From assembly GCF_965198245.1 (NCBI RefSeq), contig NZ_OZ240249.1, forward strand, positions 2,666,001 through 2,730,000: a stretch of DNA of 64,000 nt, written 5' to 3'. Position numbers and translations under genes: made by a program. Below are positions 17,287-26,456 of the stretch, in pieces; positions within the stretch are counted from its first letter, which is position 1; each line of letters opens with the position of its first letter. This DNA is from Poriferisodalis sp965198245 (GTDB taxonomy: Bacteria > Actinomycetota > Acidimicrobiia > Acidimicrobiales > Poriferisodalaceae). Below the pieces are notes generated by a model, which made no database searches, was not told the DNA's origin, and was given only the letters and a program-made list of their open reading frames with translations.

Positions 17287-17970
17287 CTAGCCGACGCGGA
17301 CGGTGAACTCGAGTCCTCCGGCGAAGGGCAGGGTCATGGTGCGGAGCTTGTTGGCGGGGTCATTGAGGAACTCGAAGTAGGGCTGGTAGCCCTCGGCGGA
17401 GGAGACGGTGTTGTCGGTGACGACGACCGCGCCGGGGCGCAGGGCGGGGGCGACCAGCTCGAGCGCGTCGAGGGCGACATGCCAGATGTCGACGAGCAGG
17501 AAATCGACCGGTCCCCCGCAGTCGACCAGCGTCTCGCGCAGATCTCCCTCGCGAAGCTCGATCCAGCTCGCCAGACCTGCCTCTTCGAAGTTGGCCCAGG
17601 CAATCGCTGCTTTCTCCGGTTCGTACTCGGTGGCGATCACCACGCCGTCGTCATGACCGTTGTCCCGCACGGCAGCGGCCAGGTATAGCGTGGATACCCC
17701 GTGGGACGTCCCGGCCTCGACCACGCGGCGAGCGCTCAGAGCACGGCAGACCTGATAGCAGAACGTGGCCTTGTCGCGATCGAGCGCGACGAGCTTGTCG
17801 GCGAGGTACCGGCGCATGTCGTCGTCGAACCCGCGCTGGGTTCGATCCCGGCCGCTCTCCCGCCGCGCCTCGGTGAAGAACGCCGACGTCTCGCTGGCCT
17901 GCGCGTCGCTCTCGGCGTGCAGCCGATCGAGCAGTGCCTCGAGCACAGGATCTTGCAGGGGCGACGTCAT
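17287..17970 (-). CDS. SAM-dependent O-methyltransferase family protein
   Basis: 227 residues. Class I fold: VVEAGTSHGVSTLYLAAA (SAM motif I), VIATEYEPEKAAIAWANF, and VDFLLVDIWH near the metal and catalytic region. It resembles the O-methyltransferase_24 group. The start overlaps the stop of the upstream acyl-CoA dehydrogenase by four bases, so it is the last gene of the operon that begins with the Rieske oxygenase at 23039. Confidence 0.85.
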   Translation of the reverse strand: MTSPLQDPVLEALLDRLHAESDAQASETSAFFTEARRESGRDRTQRGFDDDMRRYLADKLVALDRDKATFCYQVCRALSARRVVEAGTSHGVSTLYLAAAVRDNGHDDGVVIATEYEPEKAAIAWANFEEAGLASWIELREGDLRETLVDCGGPVDFLLVDIWHVALDALELVAPALRPGAVVVTDNTVSSAEGYQPYFEFLNDPANKLRTMTLPFAGGLEFTVRVG

Positions 17971-19109
17971 GCGTGACCCGGCCTCCTCGGCTCGAGGCCG
18001 AGTGCGACGGCGGCGCGCTCAGTTTGGACGTCAGTGTCGCCGTGGCTGAGGCAGAACGCCCTGGCGCGTCTGGTGTAGAGCTGCAGGTCGTACTCGGTCG
18101 TGTAGCCGATCGCACCGTGAACGGTGTGGGCGGCATGGATCATGTCGACCATCACCTCGTTTGCGAAGACCTTGGTCCCGGCAACTTCGAGGGTCGCATC
18201 GCGCCCTTGGTCCAGCATCCAGGCAGTCTCTGCGACCAAGAGCCGGCAGGCGTCGGTGTTGATGCGCATGTCGGCCAACCGGTGGGATACCGCCTGGTAG
18301 CTGCCGATCACCTTCCCGAACTGCTGACGGCTCGATGCGTGCTCCGACGCGAGCCGGATCATCCCTTCGCAGCAGCCGACGGCTTCAGCGGTGGCGAGGA
18401 CGGTGGCCGCATCCAATCCTGCGTCGATGGCCCGCTCCGCCGCACGGCCGCGAGCCAGGACGCTGTCAGCGGGCACCCCCACGTTGTCGAACTCGACGTG
18501 GAACAGCGGATCCCCGCCCGTGGCGCCGTGGCGAGTCCATCTGACGCCTGGAGTGTCGCGGTGCACGGCGACAACCGCCGATTCGCCGTCCGGCGTCGTC
18601 AGCGACACGAGCAGCACCTGCGCCGCCGACGCGTACGGCACCATCGCCTTCGCGCCCGAGATCGTGGCGCCAGCGTCGGTCTCGGACAGGACGCTCGACG
18701 AGGCAGATCGTTCGTCGCGCCCGACCGCGTCGATCAGTGCGGGCGTGATCACTGCACCACTGGCCGCGAGCGTGCTCAACATGTCGCGGGTCGCTGTCGT
18801 CGGCTCGGCGGCGGCGAGGAAGGTCGCCGCGAAGCCAGCCGTGCCGACGAGAGGCGTCGAGGCGGCAGCCCGTCCGAGCTCCTCGGCGAGCACGCAGAGG
18901 TCGGCGAGTCCTGCACCACCCCCGCCGATGTCGGTGGGGAGCGCAAGCGCGGTCCAGCCGAGCTCGGCCATCTGAGCCCAGATCTCGGCGTTGACGCCGT
19001 CGGCACTTGCCTCGACCTCTCGCACCGTGTCGGCGTCGAGCGAGTCGGCCAGAAAGCGCCGGGCGCCGTCCCGAATCATCTCTTGCGTGTCGTTGAGCAT
19101 CAGGTCCAT
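17967..19109 (-). CDS. Acyl-CoA dehydrogenase family protein (smaller partner)
   Basis: 380 residues from ATG 19109. N-terminal pattern LNDTQEMIRDGARRFL and GGGGAGLADLCVLAEELGR; C-terminal ASSRQQFGKVIGSYQAVSHRLADM and HGAIGYTTEYDLQLY. The FAD-binding centre is weaker than in its neighbour and the catalytic glutamate position is unclear. Paired divergent acyl-CoA dehydrogenase genes often form one alpha2beta2 enzyme in actinobacteria, and the 11-base gap to the next gene supports that here. Confidence 0.85.
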   Translation of the reverse strand: MDLMLNDTQEMIRDGARRFLADSLDADTVREVEASADGVNAEIWAQMAELGWTALALPTDIGGGGAGLADLCVLAEELGRAAASTPLVGTAGFAATFLAAAEPTTATRDMLSTLAASGAVITPALIDAVGRDERSASSSVLSETDAGATISGAKAMVPYASAAQVLLVSLTTPDGESAVVAVHRDTPGVRWTRHGATGGDPLFHVEFDNVGVPADSVLARGRAAERAIDAGLDAATVLATAEAVGCCEGMIRLASEHASSRQQFGKVIGSYQAVSHRLADMRINTDACRLLVAETAWMLDQGRDATLEVAGTKVFANEVMVDMIHAAHTVHGAIGYTTEYDLQLYTRRARAFCLSHGDTDVQTERAAVALGLEPRRPGHA

Positions 19110-19120
19110 GGCAGTCGCTC

Positions 19121-20296
19121 CTACCGGGGGAGGCCGAGGCCGCGCTGGCTGATGATGTTCCGCTGGATCTCGTTCGTGCCCATGGCGATCGGCTGCGGGA
19201 TGCTGTGGACCCAGTGATCGTTCATGAGCCCGTCGAGCGGGGCGAGGCCGTCGCCGGTGCGGAGCTGTCCCCTGGCGCCCACAATGTCGAGACCGATATT
19301 GCCGATCAGGATGTTGAGCTCGGACGAGAACACCTTGCTCACTGCGGGGTCGACGTCGTTGGCGTCGCCCGCCGCCATGGCCGACACGACGCGGTAGCAC
19401 AACAGCCGTGCTGCTCGGTACCGGGCCTGCAGCCGCACCAACCCAGCCCGCACCGACGGGCGCATGGCCAGCGGCCGGCCATTCTCGTCCTTCGTGGTGG
19501 TCGCGTATTCGATCAATGCGTCGAGCAGCACCTTCACCCGGGCATGGAGCGCAGCCCCGACCCGCTCATGGGCCAGCGTCGACATCGCGACCCGCCAACC
19601 GTCGCCTCGCGGACCCAGCAGGCAGTCGTAGGGCACCTCGACGTCGTCGAAGAAAACCTCGTTGAACTCCTGGGGGCCGCCCATCGAGTCGATCGGCCGG
19701 ACCGTGATGCCCGGAGTGTTCATGTCGACCAGCAGCATCGACAAGCCCTGGTGCTTCCGCTCGCCCGGATCGGTTCGGCACAGCAACAAGCACCAGTCCG
19801 CAGCAGTCGCGTAGCTGGTCCAGATCTTCTGACCGTTCACCAGGAAGCACCCGTCGGCGTCGGTTGCCCTCGTGGACAGCGCCGCGAGATCGGAGCCCGC
19901 CTCGGGTTCGGAGAACCCCTGGCACCACATGACCTCACCCGCCGCCATCGGCTTCAGGAACCGCTCCTGCTGGTCGGCGGTTCCGAACTCCATGAGCATC
20001 GGGCCGATGTAGTTGAGGCTCATGTACTGCGGGCCGCGGGGCTCACCGGCCGCCCACATCTCCTCGCGCACCACCATCTGGCTCCACACGTCGGCGTCGA
20101 CGCCTCCATGGGAGACCGGCCACGACATCGTCAGCCAATCCCGCTCCGCCAGCTTCATGCAGAACTCTCGGGTGAACGGATAGATGCGGTCGTCGTCGTG
20201 AAACAGGCCTTTCCACCAGTCAGGCAGCTCGGCGTCCATAAACGCGCGCAGCTCTTTCCGAAACTGCTCCGCCTCGGCCGGGAATTCGAACTCCAT
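19121..20296 (-). CDS. Acyl-CoA dehydrogenase family protein (larger partner)
   Basis: 391 residues. Classical motifs: WCQGFSEPEAGSDLA, FLVNGQKIWTSYA, HERVGAALHARV and QPIAMGTNEIQRNIISQRGLGLPR at the C-terminus. It oxidises an acyl-CoA to the enoyl-CoA using FAD. It is directly upstream of the second dehydrogenase and downstream of the glutamine-synthetase-like gene. Confidence 0.92.
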   Translation of the reverse strand: MEFEFPAEAEQFRKELRAFMDAELPDWWKGLFHDDDRIYPFTREFCMKLAERDWLTMSWPVSHGGVDADVWSQMVVREEMWAAGEPRGPQYMSLNYIGPMLMEFGTADQQERFLKPMAAGEVMWCQGFSEPEAGSDLAALSTRATDADGCFLVNGQKIWTSYATAADWCLLLCRTDPGERKHQGLSMLLVDMNTPGITVRPIDSMGGPQEFNEVFFDDVEVPYDCLLGPRGDGWRVAMSTLAHERVGAALHARVKVLLDALIEYATTTKDENGRPLAMRPSVRAGLVRLQARYRAARLLCYRVVSAMAAGDANDVDPAVSKVFSSELNILIGNIGLDIVGARGQLRTGDGLAPLDGLMNDHWVHSIPQPIAMGTNEIQRNIISQRGLGLPR

Positions 20297-20327
20297 TCAC
20301 TGTCTCCTCGGTACCGTCCCGCCTCGG

Positions 20328-21734
20328 CTAGAAGGTGTCGTAGTACTCGCGCTGTTCCCAGTCGGTCACGGTTCCGCTGAACCGTGACCACTCGGACCGC
20401 TTGAGGGTGACGAGGTAGTCGACGATCTCGTCGCCGAGCGCGTTGCGGTAGAAGGCGCTGCGATCGAACGCGTCGATGGCATCGCCGAGGGTGCGCGGCA
20501 ACAGGGGCCCGGCCTCGGCCTCGTAGGGCATCTCGCTGGGCGGCGGCACCTCGATCCTCGAGTCGATGCCGTCGAGTCCCGAGAGGATCTGGGATGCGAG
20601 GTAGAGGTAGGGGTTCGCCGCAGGGTCGCCTGCGCGGTTCTCGATCCTGGTCGCGGGGCCCGGGGGCTCGTCGATGACTCGCAGCATGGCACCGCGGTGC
20701 TGGCGGCTCCACACGATCCGGTCGGGAGCAACCTTGTGCGGCCGGTAGCGCTTGTAGCCGGTGATGGTCGGCGTGGTGAGCAGGCAGGACTCCTCGGCGT
20801 GGGCGAGGAGCCCGCCGAGGTAGTGCCTCGCCATCTCCGAGAGCGTCTCGCCGGGCACCGTCGGCGCGAACAGGTTGCGGCCGTCGTCGACAGCGGCGAC
20901 CGACTGATGGAGGTGCCAGCCGCTCGGGAATGCATCGTCATGTTCCGGTCTGCACATGAACGTCGCATGGAGGCCGTGCCGCCTGGCGATCTGCTTCACC
21001 GCGGCGCGGATCAGGACCGCCTGATCTGCCAGCTCGACGCCGTCGGCGGGTGCGAAGGTGAGCTCGACTTGGCTGGGCCCGAGCTCAGTCTCGATGGTGC
21101 GCGGCGGCAGGCCCAGCGCCGTGAGGTGGCGTTGGATCGGCTCGAGCAGCGGTTCGATCTGATCGGAATAGTCCTCAGCCAGAAGGTCCCACCCCTGGTG
21201 AATGCGCCGGTGTTCACCGGAGTGCTCGTCGAGGCGGTAGAGATGGAACTCGATCTCCAGTCCGGCGCGCAGCCGCATCCCGCGCTCGGTCAGCTTGCGG
21301 TGCGCTTCGGTACAGATCCGGCGCGTCGACAGCACGATCGGAGCACCCTCGACGCTGTAGAGGTCACTCAGCAGCCACCCGGTCCCGTCGAGCCACGGCA
21401 GCACGCGGAACGTGGTGGGGTCCGGGACCATGACCATGTCGCGCGCCCCCATGGCTGAGGCGAGCGTCGGGCCGCCGTCGGGCTCCCAGATGCGGAACGC
21501 GTACTGACCGCCGGTGTCCTTGGTGAGCAGCGAACCCGGAAACGCGACACCGTTGCGCAGCGCCTGCGGGACGTGCGCCGCGTCAAGAACCTTGCCGTGC
21601 AACAGCCCATGCTGATCGGCGAACGACACCCGAACGCTTCGCAGCCCCTTGTCGCGGACCTGATCCTCGACTGCCGCCGCGGCGTCGGCCCAGTCCGCAT
21701 CCCAGCGGTCTTCGGGCTTCGTGGTGTCGGGCAT
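20328..21734 (-). CDS. Glutamine synthetase-like ligase (gamma-glutamyl-amine synthetase type)
   Basis: 468 residues. GS catalytic-domain pattern: LEIEFHLYR, ETELGPSQVELTF, HATFMCRPEHDDAFPSGWHLHQS, RYRPHKVAPD and RIENRAGDPAANPYLYLA. The N-terminal domain has VRVSFADQHGLLHGK. It is not a housekeeping GlnA in appearance or context. It sits four bases from a Rieske oxygenase gene, as in amine-degradation clusters where a GS-like enzyme glutamylates the amine first. Substrate inferred only. Confidence 0.88.
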   Translation of the reverse strand: MPDTTKPEDRWDADWADAAAAVEDQVRDKGLRSVRVSFADQHGLLHGKVLDAAHVPQALRNGVAFPGSLLTKDTGGQYAFRIWEPDGGPTLASAMGARDMVMVPDPTTFRVLPWLDGTGWLLSDLYSVEGAPIVLSTRRICTEAHRKLTERGMRLRAGLEIEFHLYRLDEHSGEHRRIHQGWDLLAEDYSDQIEPLLEPIQRHLTALGLPPRTIETELGPSQVELTFAPADGVELADQAVLIRAAVKQIARRHGLHATFMCRPEHDDAFPSGWHLHQSVAAVDDGRNLFAPTVPGETLSEMARHYLGGLLAHAEESCLLTTPTITGYKRYRPHKVAPDRIVWSRQHRGAMLRVIDEPPGPATRIENRAGDPAANPYLYLASQILSGLDGIDSRIEVPPPSEMPYEAEAGPLLPRTLGDAIDAFDRSAFYRNALGDEIVDYLVTLKRSEWSRFSGTVTDWEQREYYDTF

Positions 21735-21737
21735 CGG

Positions 21738-23039
21738 TCAGTCCGCCAGCGCGGGGGCCCACCCTGAGGCCTCGCGTCGTTTGGTCTCGAGATCGCGCCA
21801 CGCGGCGTCGAAGTCGTCGCCGGTGGTGACGCCGTCGATGGCGCCGGGTCCGCGGAGCGCACCTGGATCGGCCGTACCGATGAGCGTGTCCGCATCGGGC
21901 TGGCGCAGAGCAGCCAAGAACATGCGGCGATGGGTACGGATGCCGGCGTCGGTCGGGCTGAGGTGCTCGGTGGTGCGGTCGAAGATCGGGCCGGGCGACT
22001 CGACAGCCCACTGATCGTGGACATTGATGTCGGCGCCCATGCCGGTGTAGGTCCGCTCGCGCTGCTCGACCGGATCGAACCCCCAGTTGTTCGACTGGTC
22101 GGCGATCGGGCGGTACTCAGGCAGGGTGACCTGGCTGATGCGCTGGGCTCGCATCACCTCGGCGTCGACGGGTTCGCCGTAGCTGACGAACATCGAATAC
22201 CAGTAGCAGTGGTGATCGTCGATGGGCACGTGCCACTGGAAGATGCTCATCTCCCGGCTCATCGCGATCGTGATCGCGTTGGGGAAGATGCAGTTCGAGA
22301 TCCGGACGTGGGTGAACTCGTCCCGGTAACGGCGCAGCGTCCGGAACCGGAACCCGAACGGGGTGGGCTCGATGGTGATGTCCGGCGCAGAGGCCTCCCT
22401 CATCAGCTCAGCGACGGTCACGTCGGTGTCCGCGATGGTGTCGCGGAACTGCAGCCCGTACGTGCCGTCCTCAGCGCCAAGGAAGCGATGCAGGAACGCC
22501 GCGTGCGCCGGGTCTATCCCGACCTCGTGGGCCTGCAGCCAGTTGCACCCCCACATGCCCTTGAACGCGAACACCTGCGGGCCCGGCGCCACGAAGCAAT
22601 CCAACCCCGGAAGCTTCGGCGGATCGCCCTCGCCCAGGTACGCCCACATGATGCCGTTGCGCTCGGTGACCGGGTAGTGGACCTGACACACCCTGGTGTG
22701 GAACGTCGACGTCGGCGGCTCTGCCGGTGTCTCGAGACACGCCCCGGTCACATCGAAGAGCCAGCCGTGGAACGGGCACCGCAGGCCGCCGTCCTCGACC
22801 CGGCCATAGGACAGATCGACGCCGCGGTGTGGGCATCGGCGCCCGATCATGCCCAGCCGGCCTCGGTCGTCGCGAAACAGCACGAGGTCCTCGCCGAGCA
22901 AGCGAACCGGGACCACCGGCCGGTCGCCGCCGAGTTCCTCCGTGAGGGCCGCCGGCTGCCAGTACCGGCGAAGCACGTCACCGCCCGGAGTCCCCGGTCC
23001 GCTCTCGGTCAAGAGTCGGTTCTCATCGGCACTGACCAT
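21738..23039 (-). CDS. Rieske non-heme iron oxygenase, large subunit
   Basis: 433 residues from ATG 23039. The [2Fe-2S] Rieske motif is RRCPHRGVDLSY followed by RCPFHGW. The mononuclear iron site is HEVGIDPAHAAFLHR. The layout resembles phthalate dioxygenase-type oxygenases. First gene of a five-gene minus-strand operon. No ferredoxin or reductase gene is adjacent, so electron supply must come from elsewhere. Confidence 0.92.
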   Translation of the reverse strand: MVSADENRLLTESGPGTPGGDVLRRYWQPAALTEELGGDRPVVPVRLLGEDLVLFRDDRGRLGMIGRRCPHRGVDLSYGRVEDGGLRCPFHGWLFDVTGACLETPAEPPTSTFHTRVCQVHYPVTERNGIMWAYLGEGDPPKLPGLDCFVAPGPQVFAFKGMWGCNWLQAHEVGIDPAHAAFLHRFLGAEDGTYGLQFRDTIADTDVTVAELMREASAPDITIEPTPFGFRFRTLRRYRDEFTHVRISNCIFPNAITIAMSREMSIFQWHVPIDDHHCYWYSMFVSYGEPVDAEVMRAQRISQVTLPEYRPIADQSNNWGFDPVEQRERTYTGMGADINVHDQWAVESPGPIFDRTTEHLSPTDAGIRTHRRMFLAALRQPDADTLIGTADPGALRGPGAIDGVTTGDDFDAAWRDLETKRREASGWAPALAD

Positions 23040-23081
23040 GCGAACCTCCCCCCGGTCGTGCAATACGAGGACTCACGGTCG

Positions 23082-23100
23082 TCTAGCAGGCGATGCTAGA
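23082..23100. promoter_or_regulatory. Inverted repeat in divergent Rieske/PhyH intergenic region
   Basis: TCTAGCA (23082-23088) and TGCTAGA (23094-23100) are perfect inverted arms with a 5-base spacer. They lie between the starts of the Rieske gene (23039, minus) and the PhyH gene (23177, plus), a suitable place for a shared operator. No cognate regulator gene is visible. Confidence 0.4.
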
Positions 23101-23176
23101 GGTGAGTCCAGACCCGAGTAGTAGTTTCAGCGACGAGCCAGACCGGCCAGCCACGGCAGGCAAAGAGAAGGATGCA

Positions 23177-24019
23177 ATGCCGAAGCACCTGACCGCCGCC
23201 CAAGTCGACCACTACCGCGACCGCGGCTACATCGCGCCGGTCGATCTTCTGACCGAGAGCGAGGCGGCCGAGGCGCGGGCGAAGCTCGAGGCCTTCGAGG
23301 CCCGCAACGGCGGCCCGCTCGGCGGCGCTCAGCGTGCCGGCGGCCATCTGTTGTGGCCATGGATCGACGAACTTATGCGCCACGAGACCCTGCTCGACGC
23401 AGTCGAGGACCTGATCGGCCCCGACATCTTGTGCTGGAACTCGATCTTCTGGATCAAGGAGCCGGGTTCGCCGAGCTACGTCGGTTGGCACCAAGACCTC
23501 GAGTACTGGGGACTCGACAACGACGAGCTCGTCAGCGCATGGATCGCACTCTCGCCCGCTTCCGAGGCAGCCGGCGCAATGTCGGTTCTCCCCGGAAGCC
23601 ACCGGGAACTCCTCTCCCACGACGAGACCTACCACGCAGACAACATGCTGACTCGGGGCCAGGAGCTCAAGATCGAGGTCTCCGAGCGAGAGGTCGCCTC
23701 GATGGCACTCGAGCCCGGCCAGATGTCCATGCACAACGTGCGGCTCGCGCACGGATCGGGACCGAACACCACCGACGACCGCCGCATCGGTCTGTCGCTG
23801 CAGTACATACCGACCCGAACCAAGCAGCGCCTCGTCGACTGGGACTTCGCCACCCTCGTCCGCGGAACCGACACATACGGTCACTTCGAGCTGACCCCGC
23901 GACCACAAAGAGACTTCGATCCCGTCGCAGTCGAGTTCCACCAGCGAGCCGGCGTGGCACTCCGCGAACTCCTCTACCAGGGTGCCGAGCGCCCGGCCGA
24001 ACGAGCCCCGACGCTATAG
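23177..24019 (+). CDS. Phytanoyl-CoA dioxygenase (PhyH) family protein
   Basis: 280 residues from ATG 23177 after an AGAAGGA ribosome binding site. Iron ligands: HQD in YVGWHQDLEYWG and the distal His in RLAHGSGPNTT, with the 2-oxoglutarate arginine in DDRRIGLSLQY. PSHREL-type loop GAMSVLPGSHREL. It catalyses Fe(II)/2-oxoglutarate-dependent hydroxylation of an unknown substrate. Divergent from the Rieske/GS operon and possibly co-regulated with it. Confidence 0.9.
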   Translation: MPKHLTAAQVDHYRDRGYIAPVDLLTESEAAEARAKLEAFEARNGGPLGGAQRAGGHLLWPWIDELMRHETLLDAVEDLIGPDILCWNSIFWIKEPGSPSYVGWHQDLEYWGLDNDELVSAWIALSPASEAAGAMSVLPGSHRELLSHDETYHADNMLTRGQELKIEVSEREVASMALEPGQMSMHNVRLAHGSGPNTTDDRRIGLSLQYIPTRTKQRLVDWDFATLVRGTDTYGHFELTPRPQRDFDPVAVEFHQRAGVALRELLYQGAERPAERAPTL

Positions 24020-24504
24020 CTGCGCCCTGTTCCTGGTGTCGGAGGGGCGAGTTTAACCCTAAGTACACGCGGCCCCTGGACCGCCGAACTGATCGCTGCG
24101 TGACGCGAAGTCGCTAGTCAGAGACTCACGACGGGGTTTTTGGCACCCACACCTACCGCTCTCTCGGACAATTGCCCCCCGCTGGGCAACCAACAATCAA
24201 CCGCGGCCGCTTCCCAGCCGCGGCTACGCGTCGTCAGATCCACCCGCTGCGACGGACTCATCAACGAATACCGAAACGCCGCCTGACCAGCCACGACCGA
24301 GTATCGGGCACCTTCGTGTGTCCTGAAGGGAAGTGATGACGATGTAGAAGGTCGCCAGCACGGACCGTGCTGTGCCAGTGATGGAGGTAGGTCCTCTGGG
24401 GTCGCCGTGCAGGCGGAGATCCCAAACCACCGCAAGCTGCGTCGGTCAAGAGCCGGCAGACCGCGTGACCCAACCCGACCCCACGGGGCCCAAGGGGAGC
24501 GTGC
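24020..24504. other. Largely non-coding stretch with a possible transposase tail
   Basis: No convincing gene. On the plus strand a frame ending at TGA 24284-24286 closes with VRSTRCDGLINEYRNAA. To me this resembles the C-terminus of integrase-type transposases. The rest shows no recognisable coding or RNA feature. It marks the left edge of a decayed region that extends to about 30.2 kb. Confidence 0.3.
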
Positions 24505-24801
24505 GTGACGGATCGAACTGAGCACCGCTTCGAGGGCGTCTTGTACGAGCTCCCGTCCAACTACCCGCACATCATGAACGTCGCGATGGACGTGCCCAAA
24601 CGGGTGTCCGACGCGTTCGCGGCGCGGGGCCAAGCATCGATGATCGTCGCCGTCGGCCTGAGCCGCGTCTACCTCGGTGCCCACTGGCCGACCGATGTCA
24701 TCGGCGGCGCAATCGTCGGCGCTGGGCTGATCCTCGTCGCCGAACGCGTCATGGTCCACGAACGCACGCACGGCGGCTGCCGATGCGCGCTCGCCATGTG
24801 A
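24505..24801 (+). pseudogene. Remnant of a PAP2-family phosphatase
   Basis: 98 residues. The C-terminal half carries SRVYLGAHWPTDVIGG, the conserved SR...H...D motif of PAP2 phosphatases, followed by a membrane-like segment AIVGAGLILVA. The upstream KxxxxxxRP motif and the other transmembrane helices are missing. The 3' end overlaps the antisense ABC permease remnant. Most likely a fragment left by deletion. Confidence 0.55.
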
Positions 24802-25132
24802 CGGCGCCGCGACGAGGACGCAGCGGCCCACGCTGGGGTACCCCGGGAAGCAGATCGGCATCGAGATCGCCCTGCCGGAAGGCGAGGAAGACCAGTGGTC
24901 CTATGATGGTGAAGACCTCGGCGTGTACGAATCCGGCCAGGCTGGTGATGTCCTCGATGCCGAACAGCGACTTCATGGTCTCGGGCATGGCCTCGACGTA
25001 GTCGGCGAGCTCGGTCTCGACGCTCGGGTAGAGGGCCATGACCCAGACGATCATCAGCCCGAGGCCGATGCCGTAGCCGATCACCCCGCGTCGGCAATCC
25101 TGGAGACCTCGGGCCACGACCGCCGCCGTCAT
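24749..25132 (-). pseudogene. ABC-2 type transporter permease, truncated
   Basis: The first ~80 residues look real: GYGIGLGLMIVWVMALYPSVETELADYVEAMPETMKSLFG, then SLAGFVHAEVFTIIGPLVFLAF, as in ABC-2 permeases. After that the frame turns into low-complexity arginine-rich sequence where it meets the PAP2 fragment. A normal permease would be about 250 residues. Its start overlaps the ATPase stop (ATGA). Confidence 0.65.
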
Positions 25133-26044
25133 CGGCTCTCTCCGGCTGGTGGGGTGTCGCTGCGGTAGTAGTCGAGGAAGATGTCTTCGAGGTCGGCCTC
25201 CCGGACATGGAGGTCGACGATCTCGTGGTCGGCGGCGACCTTCATCAACTGGATGAGAGGCCCTTCCACCTCGACCCTGGCGGCTCGCCCGTCGATGTCG
25301 ACTTTGCGCACACCATCGACTCTCTCCAAGCGCGTCGGCTCGATCGGCACCGCGAACTCGAAGTCGACGCGGCGCACCGCCATCTGCTTCAGCTGGCTCA
25401 CTTCGGCCACCTCGACAAGCGAGCCGTCGCGAATGATCCCGACCCGGTCAGCCACCCGCTCCACCTCGGAGAGGGTGTGTGAGGAAAGAAACAGTGTTCG
25501 GCCCTCGTCACGGATCTCGCGGGCCAGGTTCTGGAACTCGCGTTGTAGCAGCGGGTCGAGACCAAGTGTCGGTTCGTCGAGGATCATGAGCTCCGGTTCG
25601 TGCATGAGGGCCTGTACCAGCGCGAGCTTCTGCCGGTTGCCCATGGACAGGTCCCGGATCGGTCGACCCAGCTCGACAGCGAACCGATCGACCAGATCCG
25701 CCAATGGCCGCAGTGATATCCCGCCTCGTAGCTTTGCGAGGTAGTCGAACATCTCGGCCCCAGTCAGCCGCTCATAGAAGGCGAACTCCCCGGGCAGGAA
25801 CGCGCCGCTGGACCGCGTCGCGCTCGCGCCAGCAGTCGAGGCCGAGCACCCTCCCGCAGCCTGATGTCGGGCGGATTTGCCCTACCAGCAAATGGATGGT
25901 CGTCGACTTCCCCGCGCCGTTCGGTCCGAGAAAGCCGAACACCTCACCTGACCGCACATCGAGATCCACGTCCTCGACTCCGCGTTGGCGGCGGTAGTAC
26001 TTGGTCAACCGCGTCGAGTCGATGGCCAGGTCGACGCCGGTCAT
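25129..26044 (-). pseudogene. ABC-2 exporter ATP-binding protein, frameshifted
   Basis: The 5' part (26044 down to about 25800) carries Walker A GPNGAGKST. The 3' part (to 25129) carries the signature LSMGNRQKLALVQAL, Walker B LMILDEPTLGLD and the H-loop FLSSHT. They are in different frames. The second frame can be read back as FLPGEFAFYERLTGAE, so the shift lies near 25800 between VQRR and FLPGE. It paired with the truncated permease downstream. Inactive unless the shift is an assembly error. Confidence 0.8.
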
Positions 26045-26277
26045 GGCTCAGAGCCTGGGGCTGCTGGATGGTGACACGGCAGGCGCATAGTAGGTCTCCT
26101 CGGCGAGGACGGCCCGTTCATCCTGGCGAGCGTCACCAGCTCGAGCCGGTCACCCGCCTGTACCTCGACAACCGCCCGGCCACATTCGCAGCCGAGCTCG
26201 AGCAGGCGAGACCCCGGTCGCACCGCCACCGCCCGTGTGACGCCTGCCGGCGAGGGGGCGGGCAGGCCGATTACCAC
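26041..26277 (-). CDS. Possible small uncharacterised protein upstream of the ABC ATPase
   Basis: 78 residues if started at GTG 26277. The middle section (VRPGSRLLELGCECGRAVVEVQAGDRLELVTLARMNG) looks protein-like, with a beta-rich pattern. Its stop overlaps the ABC ATPase ATG as ATGA, which supports coupling. The tail is poor in pattern. No family recognised; may be a decayed gene. Confidence 0.3.
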   Translation of the reverse strand: MVIGLPAPSPAGVTRAVAVRPGSRLLELGCECGRAVVEVQAGDRLELVTLARMNGPSSPRRPTMRLPCHHPAAPGSEP

Positions 26278-26306
26278 GAACAGACCGCCAGACCACGACG
26301 AGACCG

Positions 26307-26456
26307 ATGCATATCGAGGTGACCGACACTGTCGAAGCACTGGAGGTCGTGGCCGGCGACGAGGACGCACGAGAGGCCGTCGCGCAGGACGATCTCGTCG
26401 AAGCGGAGCTCCTCGTCGAGGAAATCTCCATCGACGGCATGTGCGGGGTGTACTGA
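26307..26456 (+). CDS. mftA: Mycofactocin precursor peptide
   Basis: 49 residues, too short for most ORF cut-offs. The acidic leader (TDTVEALEVVAGDEDAREA) ends in LLVEEISIDGMCGVY. The C-terminal IDGMCGVY is the hallmark of MftA, whose terminal Val-Tyr is processed into the redox cofactor mycofactocin (established for this family). The gene is intact, but the modification genes that should follow are damaged (see 26457 and 26778). Very confident identification. Confidence 0.9.
   Translation: MHIEVTDTVEALEVVAGDEDAREAVAQDDLVEAELLVEEISIDGMCGVY

Noticed and set aside
17934..19217. 427-codon plus-strand open frame
   Set aside because: Antisense to the acyl-CoA dehydrogenase gene; histidine/arginine-rich shadow composition.
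24118..24861. 247-codon minus-strand frame
   Set aside because: No recognisable motifs; antisense to the PAP2 fragment motif.
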